The notes: generated from the sequence alone by a model not told the origin. 64,000 bases of DNA from Coriobacteriaceae bacterium (GCA_019421015.1 JAHZGC010000015.1:17773-81772), one strand, 5' to 3'; positions 32,118-41,001 are shown, numbered from the stretch's first letter. Translations and numbers: made by a program.

Positions 32118-33737
32118 TTACGCCACCGGCGTCTCCAGGGCGGCGTTCTGGCCGGCGATACGGCCAAACACCATGTAGATGCTGATCTTGCCATGGCCGC
32201 GGTCCTCGCCCACGTAGCCGCCCACGCACTCGCCGGCAGCGTAGAGGTGGGGGATGACCTCCTGGTCGTCAAGGGCGATGGGGTCGGGGCCAAAGTGCTG
32301 CGAGCGCTTGCAGACCTGGGCCTTGGTGTTGGCCAGGATGCCGCCCATCTGGTCGTGGGCAAAGAACTGCATGCGCACCGCATAGAAGGGGGCCGTGGCG
32401 ATGGGGGCCGTCATGTCCTGCTTGCCGAACTCCTCGTCGGTGCCACCCTCCACATAGCCGTTGTAGGTGGCAATTTGGTCCACAAAGGCATCGGTGGGAA
32501 CACCCATCTGGGTGGCCAGATCCTCGAGCGTGTCCGCCACGGCCACGTACTCGGGGGCGAGGAAGGGCTTCGCGTTCTCGTCGGGGGTGCTGAGCACGCT
32601 TACATCCCAGCCCAGCTCCTCGGCCACGGTCGAGTCGACCACGGCCCATACCATGCGGGGGTTCTCCTGGTTCAGGTAGGCCTCGTAGAAGGGCTCCTGC
32701 GGGTATTCCTTGGCGGCGTTCTCGTTCACGAAGCGGGTGCCGTCGGCCTTGACCATGACCACGTTGTTAAAGCTCTTGAAGGTCATGCCCGTGCCGGTGG
32801 CGGGCGGGTTGTCGATGCTCACGGGGTCCCAGGCCTGGTAGATCTTGGTGCCCCACTTAAAGCGGAATTCGCAGACAAACGACATGTCGGTGGTGCCGGC
32901 GCCGATGTTCACGGCCTCGTTGATCATCTCGCCCGTGGTCTGCACGTAGGGCAGGCCGCCGGCCGAGAGGTCGCTGTTGAGACGCGGGTCCCACTGCAGG
33001 CGCATGGCCACGTTCGACTTCCAGCCGCCGCTGCCCAGGATCACGGCCTTCTTGGCCTGGAAGCGCTTGGTGCCGTCGGGGGTCTCCACCACGGCGCCGA
33101 TGACCGTGCCGTCGTCGGCCTGCACCAGCTCGGTGGCCTTGTGCTCCAGCAGCATCTGCACACCGAGCTCGGTTGCCTTGGTGTACATGGCGTACCAGTA
33201 GGAGATACCGCCCTTGCCGGGGTAGTTAGGCGACTCGTCGGGCATGAGCGAGCAAGGCACCGAGTGGCCCTCGTTCTGGGTCACGTTCTCGCGGAACACG
33301 ATGCCCAGGTCGTTCTGCAGCCACTCCACGCACTCGTTGGAGTGGTCCACGAAGGTGTGGAGAAGCGCGGGGATCGCGCGGTGCTTGCCGTAGGCAAAGA
33401 CCTCGTTGTAGAAGCGCTCGGGGTCGTCGTCGATGTCGGCGGCCTCCTGCACCACGTTGCCGCCGCCGAACTGGGCGTTGCCAGCGCAGAGGATGGAGTT
33501 GCCGCCGTAGACGGTGTTCTTCTCGATCAGCGTGACCGAGCAGCCCGCGGCCGCGGCCTCGATGGCGGCGCACATGCCCGCGTAGCCGCTTCCGATGACC
33601 AGGATGTCGCTCTCGGCGTCCCAGCCGGCGGCCTCGTCGGCCAGGGCGGCGGAGCAGCTCAGCGCGGCGGCCCCGGCGGCCACGGCACCGGCGCTCTGTA
33701 CGAAACCACGGCGGGACATATGGGTGTTCAGACTCAT
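32118..33737 (-). CDS. Tat-exported FAD-dependent reductase (fumarate reductase flavoprotein family)
   Basis: 539 residues; ATG 33737 with GAAAGGATCTGCC upstream. The Tat signal is MSRRGFVQSAGAVAAGAAAL (residues ~7-35). DILVIGSGYAGMCAAIEAAAAGCSVTLIEK is the FAD site. The C-terminal VFGRIAGQNAAL segment places it in the flavocytochrome c reductase family, but it has GGYVGEDRGHGKISIYMVFGR where fumarate reductases have their catalytic arginine region, so fumarate is unlikely to be the substrate. It lacks an FMN-binding domain. It is divergent from the LuxR gene at 34014, its probable regulator, and ends at a terminator at 32022-32058. Confidence 0.88.
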   Translation of the reverse strand: MSLNTHMSRRGFVQSAGAVAAGAAALSCSAALADEAAGWDAESDILVIGSGYAGMCAAIEAAAAGCSVTLIEKNTVYGGNSILCAGNAQFGGGNVVQEAADIDDDPERFYNEVFAYGKHRAIPALLHTFVDHSNECVEWLQNDLGIVFRENVTQNEGHSVPCSLMPDESPNYPGKGGISYWYAMYTKATELGVQMLLEHKATELVQADDGTVIGAVVETPDGTKRFQAKKAVILGSGGWKSNVAMRLQWDPRLNSDLSAGGLPYVQTTGEMINEAVNIGAGTTDMSFVCEFRFKWGTKIYQAWDPVSIDNPPATGTGMTFKSFNNVVMVKADGTRFVNENAAKEYPQEPFYEAYLNQENPRMVWAVVDSTVAEELGWDVSVLSTPDENAKPFLAPEYVAVADTLEDLATQMGVPTDAFVDQIATYNGYVEGGTDEEFGKQDMTAPIATAPFYAVRMQFFAHDQMGGILANTKAQVCKRSQHFGPDPIALDDQEVIPHLYAAGECVGGYVGEDRGHGKISIYMVFGRIAGQNAALETPVA

Positions 33738-33974
33738 GGCAGATCCTTTCAAGATAGGGACGGCCTGTTCTGTGGCCACGGGTGGCCCTCGATGGGGGTC
33801 AAGGGGCCCGCAGCCTTCTCAAACCATAGTCCTGAGCTGCACCGATGTCTGTCCCCTCAAACGCGACGGCGGGTTTTTGCCGTGTCCCCGACAACGGGGG
33901 ACACGGGTTGCGGAGGTTCACCCTTGTGCCCTGGGATCGCGGCGGCCCTTGCTGCAAGGACGGGACTCTCGTCC

Positions 33975-33980
33975 TATAAT
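33975..33980 (+). promoter_or_regulatory. Candidate -10 box of the LuxR gene at 34014
   Basis: A perfect TATAAT lies 33 bases upstream of the start codon. No -35 with ideal spacing is obvious (TTGCTG is 20 bases upstream), which may mean activator dependence. Confidence 0.5.
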
Positions 33981-34013
33981 GCGCTAGGGGATTTTGGGGG
34001 ACGGGGGAGGACC

Positions 34014-35465
34014 ATGCAGAATTGGTCGGCATCGGTGCGCGGGGGCGCTGTGATCCGGGCCGTATTGTTCTTGGTTTGCTTTGCCTGCTTTTGGGCGTCG
34101 AGCCTTACGGTGCGCCATGTCGCGTCAAACGTGCCGGTCTCTCTGCACTATACGAGCCGCGTGGTCGAGATCGGGCTGTGCCTGGCCATAGCCGCCGTGG
34201 CGTGGCGCCGCGGGGTGTCCGAGCGGTCCGTGCGGCGTTGCGCCTTTGCGGCCGTGGGCGTCTATGTCGCGGTGGAGCTCGTGCGTATCCTCTGGGTTTC
34301 GTCAGCGGTCTCCGAAGGGGTTTCCATGGCGCTGAGCGCTGCGAGTGGCGTGGCCAACGGCGCGGCCGTGGCGTCCATGTCGTTGCTGCTCGGCCGTGGT
34401 CTGCTCTCGTTTGGCCCACGGGCCGTCGCGGTGATCGTTCCGTCTGCCCTCGGCTGTGCCCACGGAATCTTTTTGCTCTCTGACCTGCTGCCCGGCTCCG
34501 CTGCGCCCTGGCTCAAAATCGCGCTCCTCCTGGTGGCGGTGGCGGGGTTTGCGCTGTGGAACCGGCTTGGAGGCCCGCAACCCCTGCCGGCGGCCACAGG
34601 TCGCCTCGACAAAGACTCGGGCCTGGTTTTTGGTCCCCCGCTGGCCTCTCTTTCGCTGTGGCTGGGCATGGTGGTGTTTCCGCTGCTATACGGATTCATG
34701 GCCCAGATTTGCACCACGGCCCACGTGAGCTCGGGCCTGTTCGACATCTCGACGGAGCTGGTGGGCATCGGCTTCATGGCGCTTTTGGCCGCGGGGAGCC
34801 TGTTTTTTCATGAGCGGCTCGACACCGAGGCGCTGTTTGCGGTGGTCCTCTCGGTGTTCGCCACAGCGTTTCTGTTTTTGCCGGTGTTCTGGAACAACGA
34901 GGTGTTTGTGGCCGGCTTCATCATGAAGTGCGGCTTCACGGTGTACACGGCCATGCTGTGGGTGCTGCTCCCGCGCCTGGTCGGGCCCAACGCCCCTGCC
35001 CGCTGCTTCTGGGTGCTCGGCCTGGCGTTTGGCGTGTACCATGCGGCGCTTATGGTGGGGCGCCTAACGGCCTACTTGCTTACCGCCAACCACCTGCTCT
35101 CTTATCAGGCGCTGTCGTTCGTGGCCCTGGCCGTGGTATGGCTGCTTTCGATGACCGCCTTGGTGGTCGTCCTTGCCAACCGGCGCTCGCGGGCGGCGTC
35201 CAGCAACGCCGAGGCCGACCATCCCCGCAGCTACGACGAGACCTTCGACGCCTTCGCCGCGGGTTGCGGCCTCTCAAGTCGCGAAGGGGCCGTATGCAGG
35301 GAATACGCGCGCGGCCGTACGGTCGAGCATATCGCAGACGCCCTGGGGGTCTCTCAGGAGACGGTAAAGACCCACCTCAAGCGCTCCTACGCCAAGTGCG
35401 GGTGCCATAGCCGTCAAGAGCTGATCGACCAGATCGACGGCCATCGCGACCGTTCCATGGCATAG
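34014..35465 (+). CDS. Membrane-anchored LuxR-type transcriptional regulator
   Basis: 483 residues; ATG 34014 after GGGGGAGGACC. About twelve hydrophobic spans fill residues ~12-385, followed by a short polar linker. The C-terminal LuxR domain reads CGLSSREGAVCREYARG, with recognition helix VSQETVKTHLKRSYAK and HSRQELIDQID. It is divergent from the flavoprotein at 32118-33737. The intergenic region carries a TATAAT for this gene but no recognisable ACCTGC motif. Confidence 0.86.
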   Translation: MQNWSASVRGGAVIRAVLFLVCFACFWASSLTVRHVASNVPVSLHYTSRVVEIGLCLAIAAVAWRRGVSERSVRRCAFAAVGVYVAVELVRILWVSSAVSEGVSMALSAASGVANGAAVASMSLLLGRGLLSFGPRAVAVIVPSALGCAHGIFLLSDLLPGSAAPWLKIALLLVAVAGFALWNRLGGPQPLPAATGRLDKDSGLVFGPPLASLSLWLGMVVFPLLYGFMAQICTTAHVSSGLFDISTELVGIGFMALLAAGSLFFHERLDTEALFAVVLSVFATAFLFLPVFWNNEVFVAGFIMKCGFTVYTAMLWVLLPRLVGPNAPARCFWVLGLAFGVYHAALMVGRLTAYLLTANHLLSYQALSFVALAVVWLLSMTALVVVLANRRSRAASSNAEADHPRSYDETFDAFAAGCGLSSREGAVCREYARGRTVEHIADALGVSQETVKTHLKRSYAKCGCHSRQELIDQIDGHRDRSMA

Positions 35466-35582
35466 GGCTTGCTGACGGAACGGCCTGCGGGGTGGCCGGG
35501 TGCTCCATGAGTGCTAGAATGCCGTCTTTCATCGAGTCCGCGTCCGCGCGTTCAGCGCGTCCAGAAATAGAAAGGCACCCTT

Positions 35583-36083
35583 ATGCAACGGCCTATGCGA
35601 CGCAAACGGCAGGAGCTGCCCATCGAGGAGACGTACTCCCTTATAGACCAGGCCACTTCGGGGGTCCTTGCCCTTGTCGACGGCGGGGCGCCCTATGCGG
35701 TGCCGCTGAGCCACGTCCGTGTGGGGGGAACCATCTATTTCCACTGCGCTCCCGAAGGCCGAAAGCTCGACGCCGTGCGCGAATGTGGGCGGGCGAGCTT
35801 CTGCGTCATCGGCCAGGACGCCGTGGTTCCCGAACGCTTTACGACCTATTTCCGGAGCGCGGTGGCCGAGGGTCCCGTTCGTATCGTCGACGATGAGGCC
35901 GAGAAGCTCCTTGGCCTGCGTGCCCTGGGGGAGAAGTTCTCACCCGGCAACGAAGACGGTCTTAAGGCCGAGATCGACGGGGCCTTTGCCCGCGTGTGCG
36001 TGCTTGCCCTCGACATCGAGAGCCTTACGGGCAAGGAGGCCATCGAGCTGGTCCGTATGCGCGGCTGCGAGGGGGAGGGGTAA
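35583..36083 (+). CDS. Pyridoxamine 5'-phosphate oxidase-like flavin-binding protein (NimA-type)
   Basis: 166 residues, ATG 35583 with GAAAGGCACCCTT upstream. The split-barrel signature is present: PIEETYSLIDQATSGVLALVDGGAPYAVPLSHVRVGGTIYFHCAPEGRKLDAVRECGRASFCVIGQD, typical of the family that binds FMN, F420 or haem, including 5-nitroimidazole reductase-like proteins. The C-terminal half (AEGPVRIVDDEAEKLLGLRALGEKF) also fits. It likely acts as a dimer. The next gene (LOG family) starts three bases after its stop, so they are co-transcribed, though no functional link is known. Confidence 0.85.
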   Translation: MQRPMRRKRQELPIEETYSLIDQATSGVLALVDGGAPYAVPLSHVRVGGTIYFHCAPEGRKLDAVRECGRASFCVIGQDAVVPERFTTYFRSAVAEGPVRIVDDEAEKLLGLRALGEKFSPGNEDGLKAEIDGAFARVCVLALDIESLTGKEAIELVRMRGCEGEG

Positions 36084-36085
36084 CG

Positions 36086-36628
36086 GTGAACATCTGCGTG
36101 TTTTGCGCCTCGGCGCGCGACCTGCCCCAGTCCTATAAAGACGCCGCTCGCGATTTGGGCCGTGCCATCGGCGAGAACGGCCACAACCTGGTGTTCGGCG
36201 GCTTCGACACGGGTCTCATGGGCTTGGTTGCCGAGGCTGCCAAGGAGGCCGGCGCCCAGGTGATCGGCGTGCTGCCCTGCGAGGCCGGGGGATTGGGGGG
36301 ACGGCCCGTCTTTGCCTGCGACGAGCTGTTGGAGACCTGCGCCATGGCCGATCGCAAGGCCGTCATGGCCCAGCGCTCCGACGCCTTCGTGGCGCTTCCG
36401 GGATCCTACGGAACGCTAGACGAGTTCTATACCGTTCTCTCGGAGGAGAAGCTCATGGGCGGGGAGGCGCGCCCCATTGCCCTGTACAACGTCGATGGCT
36501 TTTACGATCCGCTGGCCGAGCTCGACCGCCGCATGGTCGCCGACGGCCTTCTGGCTCCCGAGAAGGCGACGCTGTACCGGATGTTCGACGAGTTGGTTCC
36601 TCTGATGGACTATGTGTGCAAACGGTGA
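36086..36628 (+). CDS. LOG-family (TIGR00730-type) nucleotide phosphoribohydrolase-like protein
   Basis: 180 residues; GTG start at 36086, three bases after the previous stop, with GGGGGAGGGG upstream. The Rossmann-like sequence has GGFDTGLMGLVAEAA (motif GG..xGLMG) and LPGSYGTLDEFYTVL (variant of PGGxGTxxE), the two catalytic motifs of LOG/lysine-decarboxylase-like proteins that cleave nucleoside monophosphates. The second motif has Ser and Tyr where Gly-Gly is typical, which could alter activity. Followed by the initiator tRNA. Confidence 0.85.
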   Translation: MNICVFCASARDLPQSYKDAARDLGRAIGENGHNLVFGGFDTGLMGLVAEAAKEAGAQVIGVLPCEAGGLGGRPVFACDELLETCAMADRKAVMAQRSDAFVALPGSYGTLDEFYTVLSEEKLMGGEARPIALYNVDGFYDPLAELDRRMVADGLLAPEKATLYRMFDELVPLMDYVCKR

Positions 36629-36643
36629 CGTCCTTAATTCTCG

Positions 36644-36672
36644 TTGACGTGGCTGGTTCATCGGCGTAGTAT
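36644..36672 (+). promoter_or_regulatory. tRNA promoter
   Basis: TTGACG (36644-36649), 17 bases, TAGTAT (36667-36672); a start at about 36679 would precede the tRNA by ~22 bases. Confidence 0.65.
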
Positions 36673-36700
36673 AAATCCTTGCCGAAAGGCACTTAGGAAT

Positions 36701-36777
<77 letters not shown>

Positions 36778-36786
36778 GTAAATTCG

Positions 36787-36820
36787 CAGGTCAGAGGCTT
36801 AGAGCTTCTGGCCTGTTTTC
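36787..36820 (+). terminator. Terminator after the initiator tRNA
   Basis: CAGGTCAGAGGCT (36787-36799) pairs with AGCTTCTGGCCTG (36803-36815) with small mismatches, followed by TTTTC. Confidence 0.75.
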
Positions 36821-37766
36821 GTATGGTATCCACTCGACATCCGTTTATGGAATCCGGGTTCTGACGGCTGCTCCAACGGGACGGCAATGCAGAGAAGTTC
36901 AGGGCGGACCATGGTGAGCCCCATTCTCACGCCTTGACCAAAAGGGTTGACAAGTACTGCGGTCTTACTCCCGAGAACCGCCGAGAGCATGGCGACCTCC
37001 TGCTCGCCGCACACATGGGGCGGCGTGCGTCTGCCTCCACGCTTTTCTGGCTTTGTTCTTTATCCCACTTGAAGAGCAATGTCCCACGACGTGCGTCGGT
37101 GGGTGGTATGCACTACACCAGCCCCGAGAATATCCACGGGGTCATCGGCCCGCTTTTCCAGGATGCCCTGCGTGGGGAGCCCGATGGCATCCTCACCAAG
37201 CAGAACCCGTCGGCCAGGACCGGGGCGCCCAGAGCATATCGGGACAAGCTGGGCAGCCTTTCGTTCCTCGACCCGTTCCTCGACCCCACCTGCGATTCGG
37301 GCAACTTTTTCACTCGGCACCCTGCTGACGGCCGACACAGCGATCGGGAACGCCAGTGGCTCCCATGTCTCCAACATTTCCCGGGCTCTCGGTACGCCTA
37401 GGGTGGGGGAAAGCGGTTCTTCCATGCGTCGCTCGATGTCGTTGGAGGGTGTTGCGAGGGTATCGCCGTATAGCCTCACGAGGAGGCGGCTCGGCGTTGG
37501 GACGGCCGTTTGGCCGTTCGGAGTGCCCGAGAAGAAAGACCTCGGGGGATTTCGGACGAGGGCCCCGGACAGAGAATCGAGATACGGTGAGGCGCGGCAA
37601 CACAGGTCCTGGCGTCAGGGCCGCGCCCCACCAGCCCGCGGAGATTGGCTTGCTTGGCAAGCGCCAGCCAAGTCTGATGCCCGGTGCCACTGGTTTCGCA
37701 AAGGTGTGCAGGATAGACATACGCCCTGTTCTGGCTGCGTGTTGCTCCGGCTGCCAATGTCTGTCG
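36821..37766. other. Poorly coding ~950-base stretch downstream of tRNA-fMet
   Basis: Several medium ORFs cover this stretch on both strands, but none has a clear ribosome site, a recognisable family or the strong third-position GC bias of neighbouring genes. The best candidate, on the minus strand at 37060-37479 (SRVPSEKVARIAGGVEERVE region), has mixed codon use. I read the stretch as degraded or horizontally acquired DNA next to a tRNA, a common insertion site. No tRNA-end duplication marking an attachment site was found by eye. Confidence 0.4.
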
Positions 37767-38090
37767 TTAGTGGAAGACGGTCCCATGGTGGTAGTGCTCT
37801 TCGGCCATGGACTTCGCCCGCTCCACGGCGTCCCTAACCTCATCTAACGGCACCGTAGACTCGGCGATGTTGTCTACCCAGCACCAAATGTCATGTTTAC
37901 CATCCCCGGGCGTAGAGACTTCGATGGTGAACGTAACGCAGACGGAATAGCCGTTTCCGCACACGGAGGGCAATGCGGTAACGCTGTAACAACCGCCGCT
38001 GACGTCGGCGAGCCAACAGTCATGCAGGTCATGCACATCATCCCAGCTCAGGCTACTGCCATCCGAGTTCCAAGTATCAGATTTATTCAC
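37767..38090 (-). CDS. Small hypothetical protein
   Basis: 107 residues from GTG 38090 with GGGAG six bases upstream. The sequence is acidic and mixed alpha/beta (SLSWDDVHDLHDCWLADVSGGCYSVTAL, then GYSVCVTFTIEV, then DIWCWVDNIAEST, then a helical LDEVRDAVERAKSMAEEHY). It has no signal peptide or membrane span. It looks like a compact globular protein, not noise. Base composition is less GC-rich than neighbours, and an inverted repeat lies 30 bases upstream. No family recognised; it may be mobile-element cargo. Confidence 0.45.
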   Translation of the reverse strand: MNKSDTWNSDGSSLSWDDVHDLHDCWLADVSGGCYSVTALPSVCGNGYSVCVTFTIEVSTPGDGKHDIWCWVDNIAESTVPLDEVRDAVERAKSMAEEHYHHGTVFH

Positions 38091-38121
38091 AATGCTCCCA
38101 GCTTTAGTGATTCAAAATGGC

Positions 38122-38139
38122 ATTGTACGTCCATACAAT
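38122..38139. promoter_or_regulatory. Inverted repeat upstream of the small gene
   Basis: ATTGTA-CGTCCA-TACAAT is a perfect 6-bp inverted repeat in an AT-rich stretch 32 bases upstream of the GTG at 38090; a possible operator. Confidence 0.35.
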
Positions 38140-38295
38140 ACTGAGTGATATTAAAATGTCTGGTGGGAGTTGTCCAGGTGGTCCCACGATGATGACGGCC
38201 GAGAACGTTGCGATGGGGGACGAGAGCGCCGCTGACACATGTGCAAGCATGTGTTTGTATTCTTTGAGCGTCCTAGCGCGGTGACCCCGGGCCCC

Positions 38296-39003
38296 TTACA
38301 CCCACGCGAAGTTCTCCACCCCCGCGCCCAGCTCAAAGTGCAGCTTCACGATGCCCAGGTCCACGGCGGAGTAGGGGCCGCCCGTGGACCGCAGCGACAC
38401 ACGGGCCTTCTCTCCGGCCGCCGCGCCTTTGATCAGCTCGATCTTGAAGTTCTGCTGGTTCATCGCCGTTGGAGCCAGAAGGGCCGCCGCCACGCCGGCG
38501 TCGAACCATGCGGGTCGCTGGATTCCCGCCGCCGCGGGACTCACCTCGTCGGCGCCCTTGCTCTTGCGCGACATGCCCTGGGTGGTGCCGTGCCCCAGGG
38601 CCACCACCAGGCTCAGCTTGTTGCCTCGGTCCACGGCCTTTTTTACCAGCCGCTTTTTAAACGTAAGGGCTACCCAGCAGCTGTTGAGACCCAGCGTTTG
38701 GGCCAGCAGCACCAGGCGCTCCCCGTAGTAGCCGCAGCGCTCGTCGAGGTCTGGGGCGTCGGGACCGGCGAGCACCAGGTAGTTGCGCACGTTGGTGAAC
38801 TTGCCATAGTGGGCCAAGAGCGAGTCAAAGGCCTTGGGTTCGTTGCAGACGAGCTTGATAGACAGGCCGCTCTTGCCGTTGCAGCGCTGGATCTCGGAGC
38901 GCAGGGTGGCTTGGTCTGCGACGCTTAGGGGCTCGTCGGTAAAGCTGCGCACCGAATGGCGCGTCCTCATGGCCTTGAGCAGGGCGGGGGTGGTTGTCTC
39001 CAT
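38296..39003 (-). CDS. Nitroreductase-family protein
   Basis: 235 residues; ATG 39003 with GAGAGATTTCC upstream, so an upstream in-frame start is rejected. The N-terminal MRTRHSVRSFTDEPL contains the flavin-phosphate-binding RxSxRxF of the nitroreductase fold. DERCGYYGERLVLLAQTLGLNSCWVALTFKK and the late LAPTAMNQQNFKIELIKG are typical of the FMN-dependent NAD(P)H oxidoreductases, usually dimeric. A C-terminal half resembling a second partial fold (VDLGIVKLHFELG) fits the putative TM-nitroreductase subgroup. The natural substrate is unknown. Monocistronic, next to the IS element. Confidence 0.85.
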   Translation of the reverse strand: METTTPALLKAMRTRHSVRSFTDEPLSVADQATLRSEIQRCNGKSGLSIKLVCNEPKAFDSLLAHYGKFTNVRNYLVLAGPDAPDLDERCGYYGERLVLLAQTLGLNSCWVALTFKKRLVKKAVDRGNKLSLVVALGHGTTQGMSRKSKGADEVSPAAAGIQRPAWFDAGVAAALLAPTAMNQQNFKIELIKGAAAGEKARVSLRSTGGPYSAVDLGIVKLHFELGAGVENFAWV

Positions 39004-39123
39004 GGAAATCTCTCTAGGTGGGGCAAAGGCTCCCTGCTCGGTGCTTCTGGTGGTGTGCATGTGCAATCTTCCCCCTGTCAGTATTGGCTGCGCTCCACCC
39101 TGGACGAGGGAGGACCAACGTAT

Positions 39124-40419
39124 CTAGTTATTGCCCGCTCCGTTAGGGCGGATTTCCTGCCTGTGGATCGCGTGCCGATTTGTGGTGTATGAGGGGGCCG
39201 GGGCCTCGGGCCTCTCCCAGGCCCTGGCCCCCGACTCGGGGGAGAAGACCCTGTTGTGGGTCCAGGCGTCCTCCTCCTCGAGCATGACGGCCCCCACGAG
39301 CCTCATGAGGCTCTCCCTGGAGGGGAACGACCGCACCGAGCGGCAGCGGCGCTTTATCTCGCGGTTCGCGCGCTCCTGCACGTTGTTCGTGCGCACCCGC
39401 CTCCAGTGCTCCCCGGGCAGCGAGAGGTACTGCAGGGCGTCGTCTCGCGCCGCCTCCAGCAGCTCGGCGCAGCCGGCCTCGCCGGCGCCGCGCATGGCGT
39501 CGCAGGCGAGGCCGTAGGCCGCCCTGCACACCATCGCGTCCCCCTCCGCGAACACGGCCTTGGCCAGCTCGCGCACCAGGCCCGCGTTCCTCGCGGCCTT
39601 GACCTTGGCCGACAGGTTGCGCTGCAGGTGCACCGTGCAGCGCTGCCAGGCGCAGCCCTGGAAGACCTCGCGCAGCGCCCTGACCAGCCCCCCGTGGTCG
39701 TCGGAGACGCACAGGACCAGCCCGGAGAGGCCCCGGGCGCGCACCGAGGCCAGGAAGGCCCTCCAGTCGTCGTAGGACTCGGTGTCCACGCAGTCCAGGC
39801 CCACCAGGCGCTTGCGGCCGTCCTCGCCCAGGGCGATGGCCGTCACGACGGCCTGGGAGACCGAGCGGCCCCCGACCCTGCACTTCACGTAGGTGGCGTC
39901 CACCCACAGGTAGCAGTGGCGCTGGTCGTCGAGCGCCCGGCCCCTGAGCTCGTCGACCTGGGCGTCCAGCTCGGCGGTCGGTCTCGACACCTCGGAGGCC
40001 GACAGCGAGGAGACCCCCAGCGACTGGGCCAGCAGCGACATGTCGCGGGTGGAGACCCCGTTGACGTAGGCCTCCACCACCAGCGCGGCCAGGCCGGCCT
40101 CCACGCGCGACCACCTCGTGAGGATCGACTCCGGGTAGTACGTCCCGCGCCTCAGCTTGGGCACGTCCAGCTCCACGTCGCCCGGGGACGTCTTCAGCGA
40201 GCGCGTCCGGTAGCCGCTGCGGCTGTTGGCGCGCGCCTCGGAGCGCGCCCCCCAGGGCGCCCCGCACAGCGCGTCGGCCTCCGCCGCCATCAGCGCGTCT
40301 ATCGCCAGCCTCAGCACCCGCGCCCCGAACTCGCGCAGGTCGCAGCACTCCGACATCAGCGACATCAGCGCCTCGCCCGCGTCGGGGCCGCCCTGTAGTA
40401 CACTCTGCAACGCGGTCAT
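39124..40419 (-). CDS. IS256-family transposase
   Basis: 431 residues. It has the mutator/IS256 transposase layout: N-terminal DNA-binding region, then CYLWVDATYVKCRVGGRSVSQAVV (first catalytic Asp), LVLCVSDDHGGLVRAL (second Asp), the CAWQRCTVHLQRNLSAKV motif specific to the family, and NNVQERANREIKRRCRSVRSFPSRESLMRLVGAVMLEEEDAW (catalytic Glu). All three catalytic residues look present, so it may be active. The last ~16 codons extend past the left terminal repeat (39171-39197) into flanking DNA, so the stop at 39124 is supplied by the chromosome. Confidence 0.92.
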   Translation of the reverse strand: MTALQSVLQGGPDAGEALMSLMSECCDLREFGARVLRLAIDALMAAEADALCGAPWGARSEARANSRSGYRTRSLKTSPGDVELDVPKLRRGTYYPESILTRWSRVEAGLAALVVEAYVNGVSTRDMSLLAQSLGVSSLSASEVSRPTAELDAQVDELRGRALDDQRHCYLWVDATYVKCRVGGRSVSQAVVTAIALGEDGRKRLVGLDCVDTESYDDWRAFLASVRARGLSGLVLCVSDDHGGLVRALREVFQGCAWQRCTVHLQRNLSAKVKAARNAGLVRELAKAVFAEGDAMVCRAAYGLACDAMRGAGEAGCAELLEAARDDALQYLSLPGEHWRRVRTNNVQERANREIKRRCRSVRSFPSRESLMRLVGAVMLEEEDAWTHNRVFSPESGARAWERPEAPAPSYTTNRHAIHRQEIRPNGAGNN

Positions 40420-40533
40420 CTTCCGGTCCTTTCCTCGTCACCCAAATCCAACGACGATTCTAGGCCGGCCGGGCCGCGCGAGGGGGGGGAGGGGGCATGC
40501 CCCCTCCCCCCTCGTACACCACTTCTCGTCACA
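39171..40533. mobile_element. IS256-family insertion sequence with imperfect terminal inverted repeats
   Basis: The ends 39171-39197 and 40507-40533 are inverted repeats matching at about 21 of 27 positions; the shared core is GTGGTGTA-GAGGGGG. Just outside them, TTCCTGCCTGTGGA is repeated directly at 39154-39167 and 40535-40548, which probably includes the target duplication. A long hairpin just inside the right end (40479-40514, G-rich arm and C-rich arm around GCATGC) would block outside transcription into the transposase. Confidence 0.7.
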
Positions 40534-40557
40534 CTTCCTGCCTGTGGACAGTATCAA

Positions 40558-40787
40558 GACTTTCTTGACCGTTGTGCCCCATTGGCGGTCCTCTTTGGAC
40601 GGAATCGTGACTTTCTCGACCGAATTCGTCAACACTTCGACAACTGTTGCAGTAGAACCGCAGGTAGACAGGGTGTACGTTCTTGACTACAGGGGGAGGG
40701 GGATCGGAACCGGTCGAGAAAATCGCGGTTTCGTCCACAGACCGCCCCTACACGCCCGGAACGGTCAAGAAAGTCGCCATCTCGTCC
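40558..40787. repeat. Second cluster of TGGACGARA / GACTTTCTYGACCG repeats
   Basis: GACTTTCT(T/C)GACCG occurs directly at 40558-40571 and 40609-40622 and inverted at 40711-40724 and 40762-40775. The two inverted copies are extended by TTCGTCCA and CTCGTCCA, linking them to the repeats at 8082-8296. Between the pairs, AGAACCGCAGGTAGAC at 40654-40669 is an ACCTGC motif copy. No gene is visible from 40534 to 41001. Confidence 0.55.
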
Positions 40788-40961
40788 AGGGCTTGCCTTC
40801 AGGACGGAGCGCATCCATGGATATATCCCGACGCATGTAATCGGCGGAGAGGCGCCCGCCTGCACAAAAGCCGGGCGGCCTCGCGAAGGTCTGCGCTGTT
40901 GGGCGACCTATGCGCGTGATACGTGGACACGACCAACTTTGTTTGATACCATACGTTTGAT

Positions 40962-40975
40962 ACCTAACGTTAGGT
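40962..40975. promoter_or_regulatory. Palindromic operator of the marR-ABC operon
   Basis: ACCTAACGTTAGGT is a perfect 14-bp palindrome 26 bases upstream of the marR start, followed by a partial third half-site (GCCTAACG) and preceded by two direct TTTGATACC repeats. MarR proteins bind such palindromes and usually repress their own operon. Confidence 0.7.
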
Positions 40976-41001
40976 GCCTAACGATTGGAGGACGCCGCCC
41001 T

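Noticed and set aside
37060..37479. A 139-codon minus-strand frame after tRNA-fMet
   Set aside because: It lacks a ribosome site and family likeness, and its codon use is unlike neighbouring genes; kept only as part of the poorly coding stretch.
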